A stretch of 64,000 nt of DNA from Hyphomicrobiales bacterium (GCA_016185245.1 JACPNZ010000003.1:90257-154256), one strand, 5' to 3'; numbered from the stretch's first letter, positions 43,653-53,675 are shown. Numbers and translations are program-made. The notes: a model not told the origin generated them from the sequence alone.

Positions 43653-45152
43653 ATGGTCAAGACAATCGGGCATTTTATCGGCGGCAAGCATGTGGCGGGG
43701 ACTTCCGGCCGCTTTGCCGATATCTACAATCCCAACACCGGCGAGGTTTCGGCCAAGGTGGCGCTGGCCTCGGCCGCCGAGGTCGGCGCCGCGGTCGACA
43801 ATGCCAAGGCGGCACAGCCCGCCTGGGCGGCGAAGAACCCGCAATTCCGCGCCCGCGTCATGATGCGCTTCCTCGATCTCGCCGCCAAGCACCGCGAGGA
43901 GGTCGCCCACTTGATCTCCATGGAGCACGGCAAGACCATCCCCGATGCCTTGGGCGATCTGCAGCGCGGCGTCGAAGTGGCCGAATTCGCCGTCGGCATT
44001 CCCCATCTCCTCAAGGGCGAATATACGGACGGTGCCGGCCCCGGCATCGACATGTATTCGATGCGCCAGCCCCTGGGCGTGGCCGCCGGCATCACGCCTT
44101 TTAACTTCCCGGCGATGATCCCCCTGTGGAAGGCCTGCCCGGCGATTGCCTGCGGCAATGCCTTCATCCTTAAGCCCTCCGAGCGCGATCCCTCCTGCCC
44201 GATGCGGCTGGCCGAGCTGTTCCTCGAAGCCGGGCTCCCCGAGGGCATCCTCAATGTGGTCAACGGCGACAAGGAGGCGGTCGACGCCATTCTCGACGAT
44301 CCCGGCATCGCGGCGGTGGGCTTTGTCGGCTCCACTCCCATCGCGCATTATGTCTATTCGCGCGCCACGGCGAGCGGCAAGCGGGCCCAATGTTTTGGCG
44401 GCGCCAAGAACCACATGGTAGTGATGCCCGACGCCGACATGAACCAGGCGGTCGATGCCTTGATCGGTGCCGGCTTTGGCTCGGCGGGGGAACGCTGCAT
44501 GGCGATCTCGGTCGCCGTCCCCGTGGGCGAGGCAACCGCCGACGCCTTGATCGACAAGCTCGTGCCCCGCGTCGAGAAGCTGAAGGTGGGGCTCTCCACC
44601 GACCGCGAGGCCGATTACGGGCCCCTGGTCACCAAGCAGGCCCTGGAACGGGTCAAGGGCTATATCGATCTCGGCATCAAGGAGGGCGCAACGCTGAAGG
44701 TCGACGGCCGCGGCTTCAGGATGCAGGGCTACGACAACGGCTTCTTCCTCGGCGGCTCGCTGTTCGACCACGTCACCAAGGACATGCGCATCTACAAGGA
44801 GGAGATTTTCGGGCCCGTGCTCTCGGTCGTCCGTGCCAAGACCTATGAGGAGAGTGTGGCGCTGGTCAACGACCACGAGTTCGGCAACGGCACGGCGATC
44901 TACACCCGCGACGGCGATACGGCTCGCGATTTCGCCTCGAAGATCCAGATCGGCATGGTCGGCATCAATGTGCCCATTCCGGTGCCCTTGGCCTATCACA
45001 CCTTCGGCGGCTGGAAGCGTTCGGGCTTCGGCGATTTGAACCAGCACGGCCCCGATGCGGTCAGGTTCTACACCAGGACCAAAACGGTTACAGCGCGCTG
45101 GCCATCGGGCATCAAGGAGGGCGCCCAATTCTCCATCCCGACCATGCGCTGA
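43653..45152 (+). CDS. mmsA: methylmalonate-semialdehyde dehydrogenase (CoA-acylating)
   Basis: It converts methylmalonate semialdehyde or malonate semialdehyde to propionyl- or acetyl-CoA in valine, inositol or beta-alanine breakdown. The 499-residue ALDH has FNFPAMIPLWKACPAIACGN, the FVGSTPIA cofactor loop and the catalytic cysteine in GSAGERCMAISVAV, matching the MmsA/IolA subgroup. The usual ALDH general-base glutamate loop is replaced by QCFGGAKNH, as in that subgroup. It stands alone; a connection with the hydantoinase operon (beta-alanine route) is possible but not shown. Confidence 0.93.
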   Translation: MVKTIGHFIGGKHVAGTSGRFADIYNPNTGEVSAKVALASAAEVGAAVDNAKAAQPAWAAKNPQFRARVMMRFLDLAAKHREEVAHLISMEHGKTIPDALGDLQRGVEVAEFAVGIPHLLKGEYTDGAGPGIDMYSMRQPLGVAAGITPFNFPAMIPLWKACPAIACGNAFILKPSERDPSCPMRLAELFLEAGLPEGILNVVNGDKEAVDAILDDPGIAAVGFVGSTPIAHYVYSRATASGKRAQCFGGAKNHMVVMPDADMNQAVDALIGAGFGSAGERCMAISVAVPVGEATADALIDKLVPRVEKLKVGLSTDREADYGPLVTKQALERVKGYIDLGIKEGATLKVDGRGFRMQGYDNGFFLGGSLFDHVTKDMRIYKEEIFGPVLSVVRAKTYEESVALVNDHEFGNGTAIYTRDGDTARDFASKIQIGMVGINVPIPVPLAYHTFGGWKRSGFGDLNQHGPDAVRFYTRTKTVTARWPSGIKEGAQFSIPTMR

Positions 45153-45561
45153 AGAAGGGTCGTCAGCCAACGGATGAACGATCCAAACCCTGGTTCGCCC
45201 GCCGCCGAAATCGTTAACGATTCCATAACTTAACCACGCAGTTCGGTTAACGCTGCGGGCTGTTAACCATGTTCGCGCGAATGGGACAATTCGTTTGCAA
45301 TTTATAAACAATTAAAGGATGTTTGCTCCGCGGCAGTTAGTAACAGTGGGGAACGCGAGAGGGCCGGCGTCCCCTAGGGTATGGCGCGGCCAACATGACG
45401 AGACCGATCGCAGTTACGGGTCTTGCTGGCGATTCAGGTTCCGACCTTGAATTGCCGCACAACCGAATCTCCGACAACCGATCATTCGCACCATCGTACC
45501 GTACCGCACCGAAACCGGCGGCGCTTGGCGCTGTCGCATTGCACCGGCTGGAGAACTGAAC
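45153..45561. other. 409-base upstream region of the giant RTX gene
   Basis: This gap has no convincing gene. It contains four phased TTAAC motifs (annotated separately) and then an AT-rich segment near 45290-45320 that could hold the promoter, followed by about 240 bases of leader. A GGAGAA ribosome site is at the end. A long leader before a gene of this size may carry post-transcriptional control, but I see no specific riboswitch. Confidence 0.5.
45213..45267. promoter_or_regulatory. four phased TTAAC motifs
   Basis: TTAAC occurs at 45214, 45230, 45247 and 45263, spaced 16, 17 and 16 bases; three lie in the palindrome GTTAAC. Such regular spacing suggests cooperative binding of a regulator. 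The N7 spacing of CtrA boxes is not met, so the protein is unknown. Confidence 0.5.
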
Positions 45562-48500
45562 ATGGCGACGATTACCGGCACATCGCTGAGCGAAAGAATC
45601 AACGGCCTCGGCACCTATTACTGGAACGGCACCACCTGGGTATTCGTCAGCGCCATGGCCACCGGCAACGGCGCCGACACGGTGCATGGCGGCGGCGGCA
45701 ACGATGTGATCGACGGCGGCGGCGGCAACGACAGCCTCTACGGCGACGACGGCAACGATCAGGTGATCGGCGGCGCCGGCAACGACCTGGTCGACGGCGG
45801 CAACGGCAATGACATCCTCTATGGCGGCGCTGGCATCGCCAACGCCACCAACTCTGGTACCGACGATCTGCGAGGCGGAGCGGGCAACGACATCATCTAC
45901 GCCGGCGACGGCAACGACAAGCTGCAGGGCAACGACGGCACCGACATCCTCTACGGCGAGGCCGGCAACGACACTCTCGATGGCGGTGCGGGACAAGACA
46001 CCCTGGTCGGCGGTGCCGGTGCCGACAGCCTCACCGGCGGTCTTGACGGCGACCTTTTCGTCTACAATGCCAAAAGCGACTCCGCCGCAACCGCCGCCGG
46101 CGCCTTCAGCTCGTCAACCGGCGACACCATCAACGGCTTCACCTCGGTGGCGGACTCGGCCACGCTCGCCCAGCAGGACAAGATCGACTTCCGCAATCTC
46201 GTCACCGGCATCGGCCATTCGCTGGGCTGGGGCGGAACGATCGCTACCAATTACGGCGTCTGGGCCACCGTCGCCGGCGGCGTGACGACCGTCTTTGCCG
46301 ACACCACCGGCGATAAGGTCGCCGACATGGCGATCAGGATTTCCTCGGCGAAATCCCTCACCATCGACGATTTCCTCGGCCTGGTCGTTGCCGACACGAC
46401 AGCACCCACCGTCGCTTCGACCGCCTATGGCGCCAATGATGGCACCCTCAAGGCCGGCGAAACCGTAACCCTCACCGTCACCTTCTCGGAAGCCGTGCTG
46501 GTGACCGGCGGCACGCCCAGCCTCACCCTCAACAGCGGCGGCAGCGCCACCTATACGGGCGGCTCGGGCACCGCGACGCTGAGCTTCAGCTATGCGGTGG
46601 CGGCCGGCCAGAATGCCGCCGATCTCGCCATTACCGGCCTCAATCTCAATTCCGCCGCCATTCGCGATGCCTCGGGCAACGCCGCCAACCTCGCCGGCGC
46701 GCCGTTCAATCCGGCGGGAACCCTCGCCGTCGATACGTCCGCGCCCAATGCGCCGACGCTGGCACTCGATTCCGCCTCCGACACCGGCACGTCGAACAGC
46801 GACCGTTATACCGGCGACAACACCCCGACGCTCGCGGGCACCGCCGAAGCCAATGCCGCCATTGCTATCTACGATGGCTTAAACTTGCTCGGCCAAACCA
46901 CCGCCGACGGCTCGGGCAACTGGAGTTTCACCCCGGCAAGCCTTGGCGATGGCCTGCACAATCTGACCGCCCAGGCCACCGATGCCGCCGGCAACCAGGG
47001 CTCGCCCTCGGCCAACCTGGCGGTCACCATCGACACGGCGGCACCTGTCGCGCCGACGCTCGCTCTCGATCCCGCCTCCGACCTCGGCCCGTCGAACAGC
47101 GATCTCAAGACCAGCGACAATACCCCGACCCTCACCGGCACGACTGAAGCCAATGCCAGCGTCGCGATCTATGACGGTCTGACTCTCCTTGGCCAGACCA
47201 CCGCCAATGGTTCCGGCGCCTGGACCTTCACCCCGGTAAGCCTCGGCGATGGCGATCACACCTTCACCGCGCTTGCCAGCGACCTGGCCGGCAACTCAGG
47301 GCCGGCCTCGGCTTCGCTAACCGTTACTATCGACACGGCTGCTCCCGCAGCTCCGGCGATTGCCCTCGATCCTACCTCCGACACCGGTGCCTCCGGTGAT
47401 GGCAAAACCGCCGACAATACGCCCACCCTTTCCGGCACCGCCGAGGCCAATGCCAGCATCGCGATTTTCGATGGCGCAAACCAGATCGGCCAGACCACCG
47501 CCGATGGTTCCGGCAACTGGAGCATCACGGCAGGCACATTGGGCGACGGCCTGCACAATCTGACGGCGCGGGCAACCGACATTTCCGGCAACCAGGGCCA
47601 GGCCTCCGCCAACCTGGCGGTGACCATCGATACGGCGGCACCCGCGGCTCCGGCGATTGCCCTCGATCCCGCCTCCGATACCGGCAGCGCCGGCGATGGC
47701 AAGACTGCCGACAACACGCCGACCTTGACCGGTACGGCCGAAGCCAATGCCGCCATCACCGTCTTCGACGGCGCAAACCAGATCGGCCAGACAACTGCCG
47801 ACGGCTCCGGCAACTGGACCTACACCACCGGAATCCTCGGCGATGGCGTCCACAACTTCACCGCGACGGCGGCCGACGCCGCCGACAATCTGGGTCCGGC
47901 CTCGGCCAATCTGGCGGTGACCATCGATACCGCTGCTCCCGCCGCCCCGGCGATCGCCCTCGATCCCGCCTCCGACACCGGCACGTCGAACAGCGATCTC
48001 CTGACCAAGGATACGACGCCCACACTCACCGGCACGGCCGAGTCCGGCGCCAGCGTTGCCGTCTACGACGGCGCCGGCCTGCTCGGCCAGACCACCGCCG
48101 ACGGGTCCGGCAACTGGACCTACACCACCGGCATCCTCGGCGATGGCCTGCACAACCTCACCGCGACGGCGACCGACGTGGCCGGCAACCTGGGCCCCGC
48201 CTCGGCCAATCTGGCGGTGACCATCGACACGGCCGCCCCGGCCGTGCCGACAATCGCGCTCGATCCTGCCTCCGATACGGGCACCGCCGGCGACGGAATC
48301 ACCGCCGACAATACCCCGACGTTCAACGGCACGGCGGTGGCCGGTTCCTCCATCGCCATCTATGACGGCGCCAATCTCCTGGGCCAGACCACCGCCAACG
48401 GCGCCGGCAACTGGAGTTTCACCACCGGCAGCCTCGGCGACGGTGGCCACAACTTCACCGCCAAGGCCGGCGACGGCGCCGGCAACCAGAGCAATGCGTC

Positions 48501-51500
48501 CGGCAACCTGGCGCTGACCATCAACGCCACCACCCCGCAGATCGTCGAGACCAAGGTCATCGCCAGTTCCGACGACGCCGAGCAGGCCGTGTCGAACGGG
48601 GCGGTCAATCTCACCAGCAGCGATCTGGAACTGATCAACGAGGCCGATGGCGTCGGCAATCAGATCGTCGGCGTACGCTTCGCCAATTTGGCGGTTCCGG
48701 TCGGCGCCGTCATCACCAAGGCCTATGTGCAGTTTTTCGCCGACGAGTCCCAGTCGGAGGCGACGAACCTGACCATCAAGGCCCAGGCTTCGGCCAATGC
48801 CGGCACTTTTACGGCGGCGACCAACAACGTTTCCGGCCGCCCGGAGACGGCCAGCTCGGTCACCTGGTCGCCGGTTGCCTGGGCGACAGCCGACCTGAAT
48901 GGCGTGGCCCAGAAGACCCCCGACATTTCCTCCCTGGTGCAGGAGGTTGTGTCACTGGCCGGCTGGACTCAGAACAATCCCATCGCCCTCATCTTCAGCG
49001 GCACCGGCCACCGCACCGCCGTGTCCTTCGACGCCTACAGCGGCACCCAGGCAGCGGTGCTGCATGTCGAATACATCATGGGCGGCAGCAACACCGCTCC
49101 CGTCGCCGCCGCCGACTCGGTGACCATCAATGAAGACACGCCCACGACCATCGCGGTGCTGGGCAACGACAGCGATGCCAACGGCGATCCGCTGACGGTA
49201 ACCGGCACCAGCCTGCCCGGGCACGGCAGCGTGGCGATCAACGTCGACGGCACCCTCACCTATACGCCAACCGCCAACTACAACGGCGCCGACAGCTTCA
49301 CCTATACGATTTCCGACGGTCACGGCGGCACGTCCACCGCCACCGTCTCGGTCGGCATTACGCCGGTGAACGATGTGCCGGTGGCCAATGCCGATGCGGC
49401 TTTCATTCTGTCCGGATCGCAGGCCACCGTGGCCGTTCTGGCCAACGATACCGACGCCGACGGCGATACCCTGCAAGTGACCGGGATCGGTGCGGCCGCC
49501 CACGGCACCGCCGTTCTCAATGGCAACGGCACCGTCACCTACACGCCGAACGCCGGCTATATCGGCGCCGATTCCGTCAGCTACGACATTTCCGACGGCC
49601 ATGGCGGAACCGCCACCGGCACCATGACGGTGACCACCCTCGATCCGACGCAATCCCTGGCGGTCGAAGCGCGGGTCAGCACCAGTTCCGACGATGCCGA
49701 ACAGGCCCTAACCAACGTCACGGCGAAGAACGTTACCGTCGGGCAGGTATTCCTCGACAGCACCGATCTCGACCTGATCAACGACGTGGAGTACGTGGGC
49801 AGCCAGGCGGTCGGCATCCGCTTCCACGACCTCGGCATTCCGGTCGGCGCGGTGATCACCAAGGCATGGCTGCAGTTCACCGTCAGCGAGCGCACCATCA
49901 TCGATCCGATGGCGCTGACCATCCACGCCCAGGATTCGGTCAACGCGCCGACTTTCACGACGGCCGCGAATAACATCACCAGCCGGCCGACCACCGCCAG
50001 CGCCGCTACCTGGTCGCCCGATCCGTGGCTGGTCGACGGCGACCATGGCGCCGCCCAGCAGTCGGTCGATATCTCGGCCCTGGTCCAGGAAGTCGTGTCC
50101 AAGACCGGCTGGTCGCCCAACAACGCGCTGGCTTTCATCATCACCGGAGCCGGCGACCGCTCGGCCATGACCTTCGACCAGAGCGCCACCTCGGCCCCGG
50201 TGCTGCATGTCGAATTCAAGCTCGGCACCGCCAATGTCGCACCGACCGCCGCCGCCGACAGCGCCATCACCGCTGAAGACACCGCCGTGGCGATCAATGT
50301 GCTCGGCAACGATAGCGATCCCGACAGCAACCCCTTGATCGCCGCCGCCGCCGGCCCGGCCGCCCACGGCAACGTCGTGATCAATGCCGACAACACCATC
50401 ACCTATACGCCCTATGCCAACTACAACGGCGCCGACAGCTTCAAATATACGATGTCGGACGGCAATGGCGGACTGTCGATCGCCACCGTCTCGGTCACTG
50501 TGACGCCGGTCAACGACGCCCCCCAGGCGATCAACGATCTGGCGGTCACGGCGGCCGACACCGCGGTCACCGTCAAGGTTCTCGCCAACGATCTCGATGT
50601 CGACGGCGACCCGCTCACCGTCAATGCCGGAGCGGGGTTGCACGGGACGACCGCGGTGCAGGCCGATGGCTCGGTGCTGTATACGCCCGATGCCGGCTTC
50701 ACCGGCATCGATACCTTCAACTACACCGTGCTCGATGGGAACGGCGGCAGCGACACCGCCACCGCCACGGTCCATGTCGGCACCGGGTTTGGCACCACCA
50801 CCTTCGCGGCGCTCGGCGACTACGGCGTCAACAACGGCCATGAACTCGCCGTCGCCAACCTGATCAAGGCAAAAAACCCCGATTTCATCGTGACGCTGGG
50901 CGACAACACTTACGGCGCCGCCAATACGCCTGACCTTGCGGTCGGCCAGTACTATTCCGACTATATCGGCAACTACCAGGGCATCTATGGGCCGGGCAGC
51001 GTCGACAACCGGTTCTTCCCGGCGCTCAGCAACCACGACTGGACCGACTCCGGGATCAAGGCCTACCAGGATTTTTTCACCATTCCGGAAAGCTCCTCGC
51101 ATAACAGCCTCTACTACGATTTCGTCCAGGGTCCGGTGCAGTTCTTCGTCATGGACACCGACCCGCGCGGGCCCGACGGATTCGCGCCGGGTTCGGCCCA
51201 GTATCAATGGCTGCAAAACGGCCTGGCGAATTCGGTGACCCCCTGGCAAATCGTGGTGGTGCCCTCGCCGCCCTATTCCTCCGGGTCCACCTACGGGTCG
51301 AATCCCGCTACTCAGCTTCCCTTCGAGCAGTGGGGCGCCGACGCGGTGCTAAGCGGCGACGATCACGACTACGAGCGGATAATGAAAGACGCCAACAATG
51401 ACGGCGTGCAGTTGCCTTACTTCGTCAACGGTCTCGGTGGTGCCTCAAACCTGCCGATGAACGCGCCGGTTGCCGGAAGCGTCGTCCAGTACAACACCGA

Positions 51501-51615
51501 CTACGGCGCCATGCTGGTGACCGCCAGCGACACGCAACTGCATTTCGAGTTCTGGTCGATCGCCAATGGCGGATCCCTGATCGACAGCTATACGATCAAC
51601 ATGCCGCTGGCCTGA
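45562..51615 (+). CDS. giant secreted RTX/Ig/cadherin-repeat protein with C-terminal phosphatase-like domain
   Basis: This 2017-residue protein has, in order: RTX calcium repeats (about 34-160, GGxGxDxxx); a serralysin-type beta region to about 275; one Ig-like domain; six tandem Bap-type Ig repeats of about 99 residues (about 392-990); a 180-residue module starting SSDDAEQAV; two cadherin/VCBS-like domains; a second SSDDAEQA module; two more VCBS-like domains. The end (about 1745-2017) is a purple-acid-phosphatase-like domain with D1753, D1781 and N1824-H1825. Two usual histidine ligands are replaced (P1901 for the VxxH-type His and D1933 in GDDH). No signal peptide, so type I secretion is inferred. 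GGAGAA precedes the ATG. A matrix or adhesion role is likely. Confidence 0.85.
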   Translation: MATITGTSLSERINGLGTYYWNGTTWVFVSAMATGNGADTVHGGGGNDVIDGGGGNDSLYGDDGNDQVIGGAGNDLVDGGNGNDILYGGAGIANATNSGTDDLRGGAGNDIIYAGDGNDKLQGNDGTDILYGEAGNDTLDGGAGQDTLVGGAGADSLTGGLDGDLFVYNAKSDSAATAAGAFSSSTGDTINGFTSVADSATLAQQDKIDFRNLVTGIGHSLGWGGTIATNYGVWATVAGGVTTVFADTTGDKVADMAIRISSAKSLTIDDFLGLVVADTTAPTVASTAYGANDGTLKAGETVTLTVTFSEAVLVTGGTPSLTLNSGGSATYTGGSGTATLSFSYAVAAGQNAADLAITGLNLNSAAIRDASGNAANLAGAPFNPAGTLAVDTSAPNAPTLALDSASDTGTSNSDRYTGDNTPTLAGTAEANAAIAIYDGLNLLGQTTADGSGNWSFTPASLGDGLHNLTAQATDAAGNQGSPSANLAVTIDTAAPVAPTLALDPASDLGPSNSDLKTSDNTPTLTGTTEANASVAIYDGLTLLGQTTANGSGAWTFTPVSLGDGDHTFTALASDLAGNSGPASASLTVTIDTAAPAAPAIALDPTSDTGASGDGKTADNTPTLSGTAEANASIAIFDGANQIGQTTADGSGNWSITAGTLGDGLHNLTARATDISGNQGQASANLAVTIDTAAPAAPAIALDPASDTGSAGDGKTADNTPTLTGTAEANAAITVFDGANQIGQTTADGSGNWTYTTGILGDGVHNFTATAADAADNLGPASANLAVTIDTAAPAAPAIALDPASDTGTSNSDLLTKDTTPTLTGTAESGASVAVYDGAGLLGQTTADGSGNWTYTTGILGDGLHNLTATATDVAGNLGPASANLAVTIDTAAPAVPTIALDPASDTGTAGDGITADNTPTFNGTAVAGSSIAIYDGANLLGQTTANGAGNWSFTTGSLGDGGHNFTAKAGDGAGNQSNASGNLALTINATTPQIVETKVIASSDDAEQAVSNGAVNLTSSDLELINEADGVGNQIVGVRFANLAVPVGAVITKAYVQFFADESQSEATNLTIKAQASANAGTFTAATNNVSGRPETASSVTWSPVAWATADLNGVAQKTPDISSLVQEVVSLAGWTQNNPIALIFSGTGHRTAVSFDAYSGTQAAVLHVEYIMGGSNTAPVAAADSVTINEDTPTTIAVLGNDSDANGDPLTVTGTSLPGHGSVAINVDGTLTYTPTANYNGADSFTYTISDGHGGTSTATVSVGITPVNDVPVANADAAFILSGSQATVAVLANDTDADGDTLQVTGIGAAAHGTAVLNGNGTVTYTPNAGYIGADSVSYDISDGHGGTATGTMTVTTLDPTQSLAVEARVSTSSDDAEQALTNVTAKNVTVGQVFLDSTDLDLINDVEYVGSQAVGIRFHDLGIPVGAVITKAWLQFTVSERTIIDPMALTIHAQDSVNAPTFTTAANNITSRPTTASAATWSPDPWLVDGDHGAAQQSVDISALVQEVVSKTGWSPNNALAFIITGAGDRSAMTFDQSATSAPVLHVEFKLGTANVAPTAAADSAITAEDTAVAINVLGNDSDPDSNPLIAAAAGPAAHGNVVINADNTITYTPYANYNGADSFKYTMSDGNGGLSIATVSVTVTPVNDAPQAINDLAVTAADTAVTVKVLANDLDVDGDPLTVNAGAGLHGTTAVQADGSVLYTPDAGFTGIDTFNYTVLDGNGGSDTATATVHVGTGFGTTTFAALGDYGVNNGHELAVANLIKAKNPDFIVTLGDNTYGAANTPDLAVGQYYSDYIGNYQGIYGPGSVDNRFFPALSNHDWTDSGIKAYQDFFTIPESSSHNSLYYDFVQGPVQFFVMDTDPRGPDGFAPGSAQYQWLQNGLANSVTPWQIVVVPSPPYSSGSTYGSNPATQLPFEQWGADAVLSGDDHDYERIMKDANNDGVQLPYFVNGLGGASNLPMNAPVAGSVVQYNTDYGAMLVTASDTQLHFEFWSIANGGSLIDSYTINMPLA

Positions 51616-51650
51616 GCGGAATGGCGGGAGCCCCTCCCGTCGCTTCCGCT
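51615..51650. terminator. bidirectional hairpin terminator
   Basis: A compound stem, AGCGGAA (51615-51621) with TTCCGCT (51644-51650) and inner CGGGAG with CTCCCG around a three-base loop, lies exactly between the end of the giant RTX gene and the end of the convergent membrane-protein gene. No long T-run follows. A termination role for both directions is inferred from place and structure. Confidence 0.7.
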
Positions 51651-51660
51651 GATCCTTCGA

Positions 51661-53673
51661 CTATCGGCGGATGTCGGCGTCGGCCCACGGGCCCATGGCG
51701 CCAACCGTCGGATGCAAAGTGAAGATGCGGGCGTGCGGCGAGGCCTTGACGATGACAAAGCGCGATGACGCCAGCAAGGCCCTTTCGATGTCGTCAAGCG
51801 AGCCCGGCGGCATGATCCCTTCGGCGTCGGAATAGGCCTTCTGGCTGGCGGTGATGACGACATAGCGGCCCTGCCATTTGGCATCGCCGAGCCAGGAGGC
51901 GAAAATGTCGCCGGGGCGGGCGATGATTTTCTCGCGCACCGGCTTCTTCTCCTCGGAGATCGGCAGATAGACGAAGTTCTCGTAGTTGCGGAACTGCGAC
52001 GGGTAGCCGCGCGAGCCCTCGATCAGCAGGGTGTCGGGCGGGGCGTTCGAATAGAGCCAGTTGGCGGTGGCAACCTCGTCGCGGGTGAAGCTGTACTGCC
52101 GGTCCTTGCCGTTGTTGCTCATCAGGAAGCCGAAGGCGGCAAGAAAGCCAAGCACGGCGAACACGGCGCGGTGGGCGAGCCAGCGCCCCTTCTCGGGCCT
52201 CGGGAAAAACATCGCGGCGGCGAAGAACGACAGGAAAGGCAGGGCAAAGAGATAGACCCGGAACAGGATCTCTCCGCCATAGGTGTTGCCGAAGAGCGGC
52301 AGCGTGGCCAGGGTGAGCACGATCGCCGGACCATCGCGGAAGCCGCCGAGCAGTCGCCGCAAGCCGCCCACGGCTGCCGCCAGTCCGATGCCGACCGTCA
52401 GAATGCGGCCAGCGATCACCACCCAGACGCGGCCGGCGCTGACGATCGAGGTATCGACCAGCCGGTTGGAGGCTGCGGCGATACCTTCCCCGACATTGTA
52501 GAGCTCGTCGCCCAATTGCCCATAGACGAAGGGAGCGGCGGCATAGAGCAGCCAGCCGATCTCGACGACCAGGGCAAGGATGCAGTAGGACCAGCTCAAC
52601 CGGCCGATCGCCGCCAGCCCGGCAAGCGAAAGGAACAAGGCGATCGGCGTCAATTGATGGGTTGCGGTGGTTGCGATGATGAGGACGGTGACCAGCAGGC
52701 TACAGCCGGCGGTTGCCCACCGGCCGATCGGTCGCAGCGGCATCTCGGTGGCCCGCCATACCAGGCTGGCCAGAAACCGACGCAACCGGCCCAGGCGCGT
52801 GGGCGCGGCAGCGCTTTCGACCGCTACCCGCCGCAGCGGTCCCAGGCACAGGGCGACGACGGTCAGATAGAACAGATAGGTCGTGCCCTGGGGCGAGTAA
52901 TAATCCTGACCGACCCAGTTGCCGGTGACGAAGATCCACGATGCCGCCACGATCACTCGGGGATCGTCGGTGAAGCGCCGGTAGATGAAGGTCAGCGCCA
53001 CCACAAACAATGGGGTGAGAATGGCCGGGGTAAAGCGGACGGCGTTCGATATCTCCAGGGAATGCACCTGCAGGGCATTGGCGATCCAGGCCGACACCAG
53101 GAACAGGCCCGGCCAATTGTGATAGGCCGGCAGGAAGTCGGCGAACCGGTCGACGGTGCCGTGGCGCTGGATGAAGTCGACGATGCCGATGTGTTTCCAG
53201 GCCCAGGAGTAGCGCAGCGTGCCATAGGCGATGGCCGGGGTCGCATGCAGCATCAGGATGAGGGCCAAGAGATGCAGATAGGGCAGAGGTCCGCGCGCCA
53301 GCTTGGCGGTAAGCGTCAGGGAAAAGCCAACGGCGATGAAGCCCAGTGCCAGCCAGATTTGCCACGGCAGTATGGACACGATGCCATAGTCGGTAAGGCC
53401 TTCCGGGTCGATTCGCGGTAGCCCCGCTAGCCACAACGGAACCGCGGCGAGCAGGCAGCCCCACGATAGGAGCCGCGGCCAGCGGTCAACCGCCGCCGGC
53501 TGCGGTTTGGCTTCAGGGTCTTTGCGGCTTCGCTGAACCGGTCCACGATCGCCGGCCAAAGTCTCGACTTCGGCGAAGCCCGTGGCAGCCACGGACTGGG
53601 CAACCTGCCCGGCAGTTGGCCAGGGAAGAAACAGGAGTGCCGCCCGTGATGTCGATTTTCCAGTCATGGTCAC
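51661..53673 (-). CDS. polytopic membrane protein of polysaccharide cluster
   Basis: The 670-residue protein has an N-terminal hydrophilic tail (about 65 residues) and then about 12-13 membrane helices. A periplasmic C-terminal part (about 530-670) follows, including DTLLIEGSRGYPSQFRNYEN and GDIFASWLGDAKWQ. A periplasmic loop with RHGTVDRFADFLPAYHNWPG after the third helix resembles the acceptor loop of GT-C or ligase-like polymer enzymes. The exact family is not recognised, so glycosyltransferase or polymerase are only candidates. It starts two bases after the flippase-kinase stop, last in the four-gene minus operon. Confidence 0.72.
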   Translation of the reverse strand: MTMTGKSTSRAALLFLPWPTAGQVAQSVAATGFAEVETLAGDRGPVQRSRKDPEAKPQPAAVDRWPRLLSWGCLLAAVPLWLAGLPRIDPEGLTDYGIVSILPWQIWLALGFIAVGFSLTLTAKLARGPLPYLHLLALILMLHATPAIAYGTLRYSWAWKHIGIVDFIQRHGTVDRFADFLPAYHNWPGLFLVSAWIANALQVHSLEISNAVRFTPAILTPLFVVALTFIYRRFTDDPRVIVAASWIFVTGNWVGQDYYSPQGTTYLFYLTVVALCLGPLRRVAVESAAAPTRLGRLRRFLASLVWRATEMPLRPIGRWATAGCSLLVTVLIIATTATHQLTPIALFLSLAGLAAIGRLSWSYCILALVVEIGWLLYAAAPFVYGQLGDELYNVGEGIAAASNRLVDTSIVSAGRVWVVIAGRILTVGIGLAAAVGGLRRLLGGFRDGPAIVLTLATLPLFGNTYGGEILFRVYLFALPFLSFFAAAMFFPRPEKGRWLAHRAVFAVLGFLAAFGFLMSNNGKDRQYSFTRDEVATANWLYSNAPPDTLLIEGSRGYPSQFRNYENFVYLPISEEKKPVREKIIARPGDIFASWLGDAKWQGRYVVITASQKAYSDAEGIMPPGSLDDIERALLASSRFVIVKASPHARIFTLHPTVGAMGPWADADIRR

Positions 53674-53675
53674 CG

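Noticed and set aside
45214..45267. CtrA binding sites in the TTAAC array
   Set aside because: CtrA needs TTAA-N7-TTAA; the spacings here leave 12-13 bases between motifs.
43620..45311. 563-codon minus-strand frame across mmsA
   Set aside because: Shadow of the aldehyde dehydrogenase gene, with no family features.
45337..45996. 219-codon minus-strand frame rich in Val and Ala repeats
   Set aside because: Antisense of the RTX repeats, and its repeat pattern derives from the GGxGxD codons.
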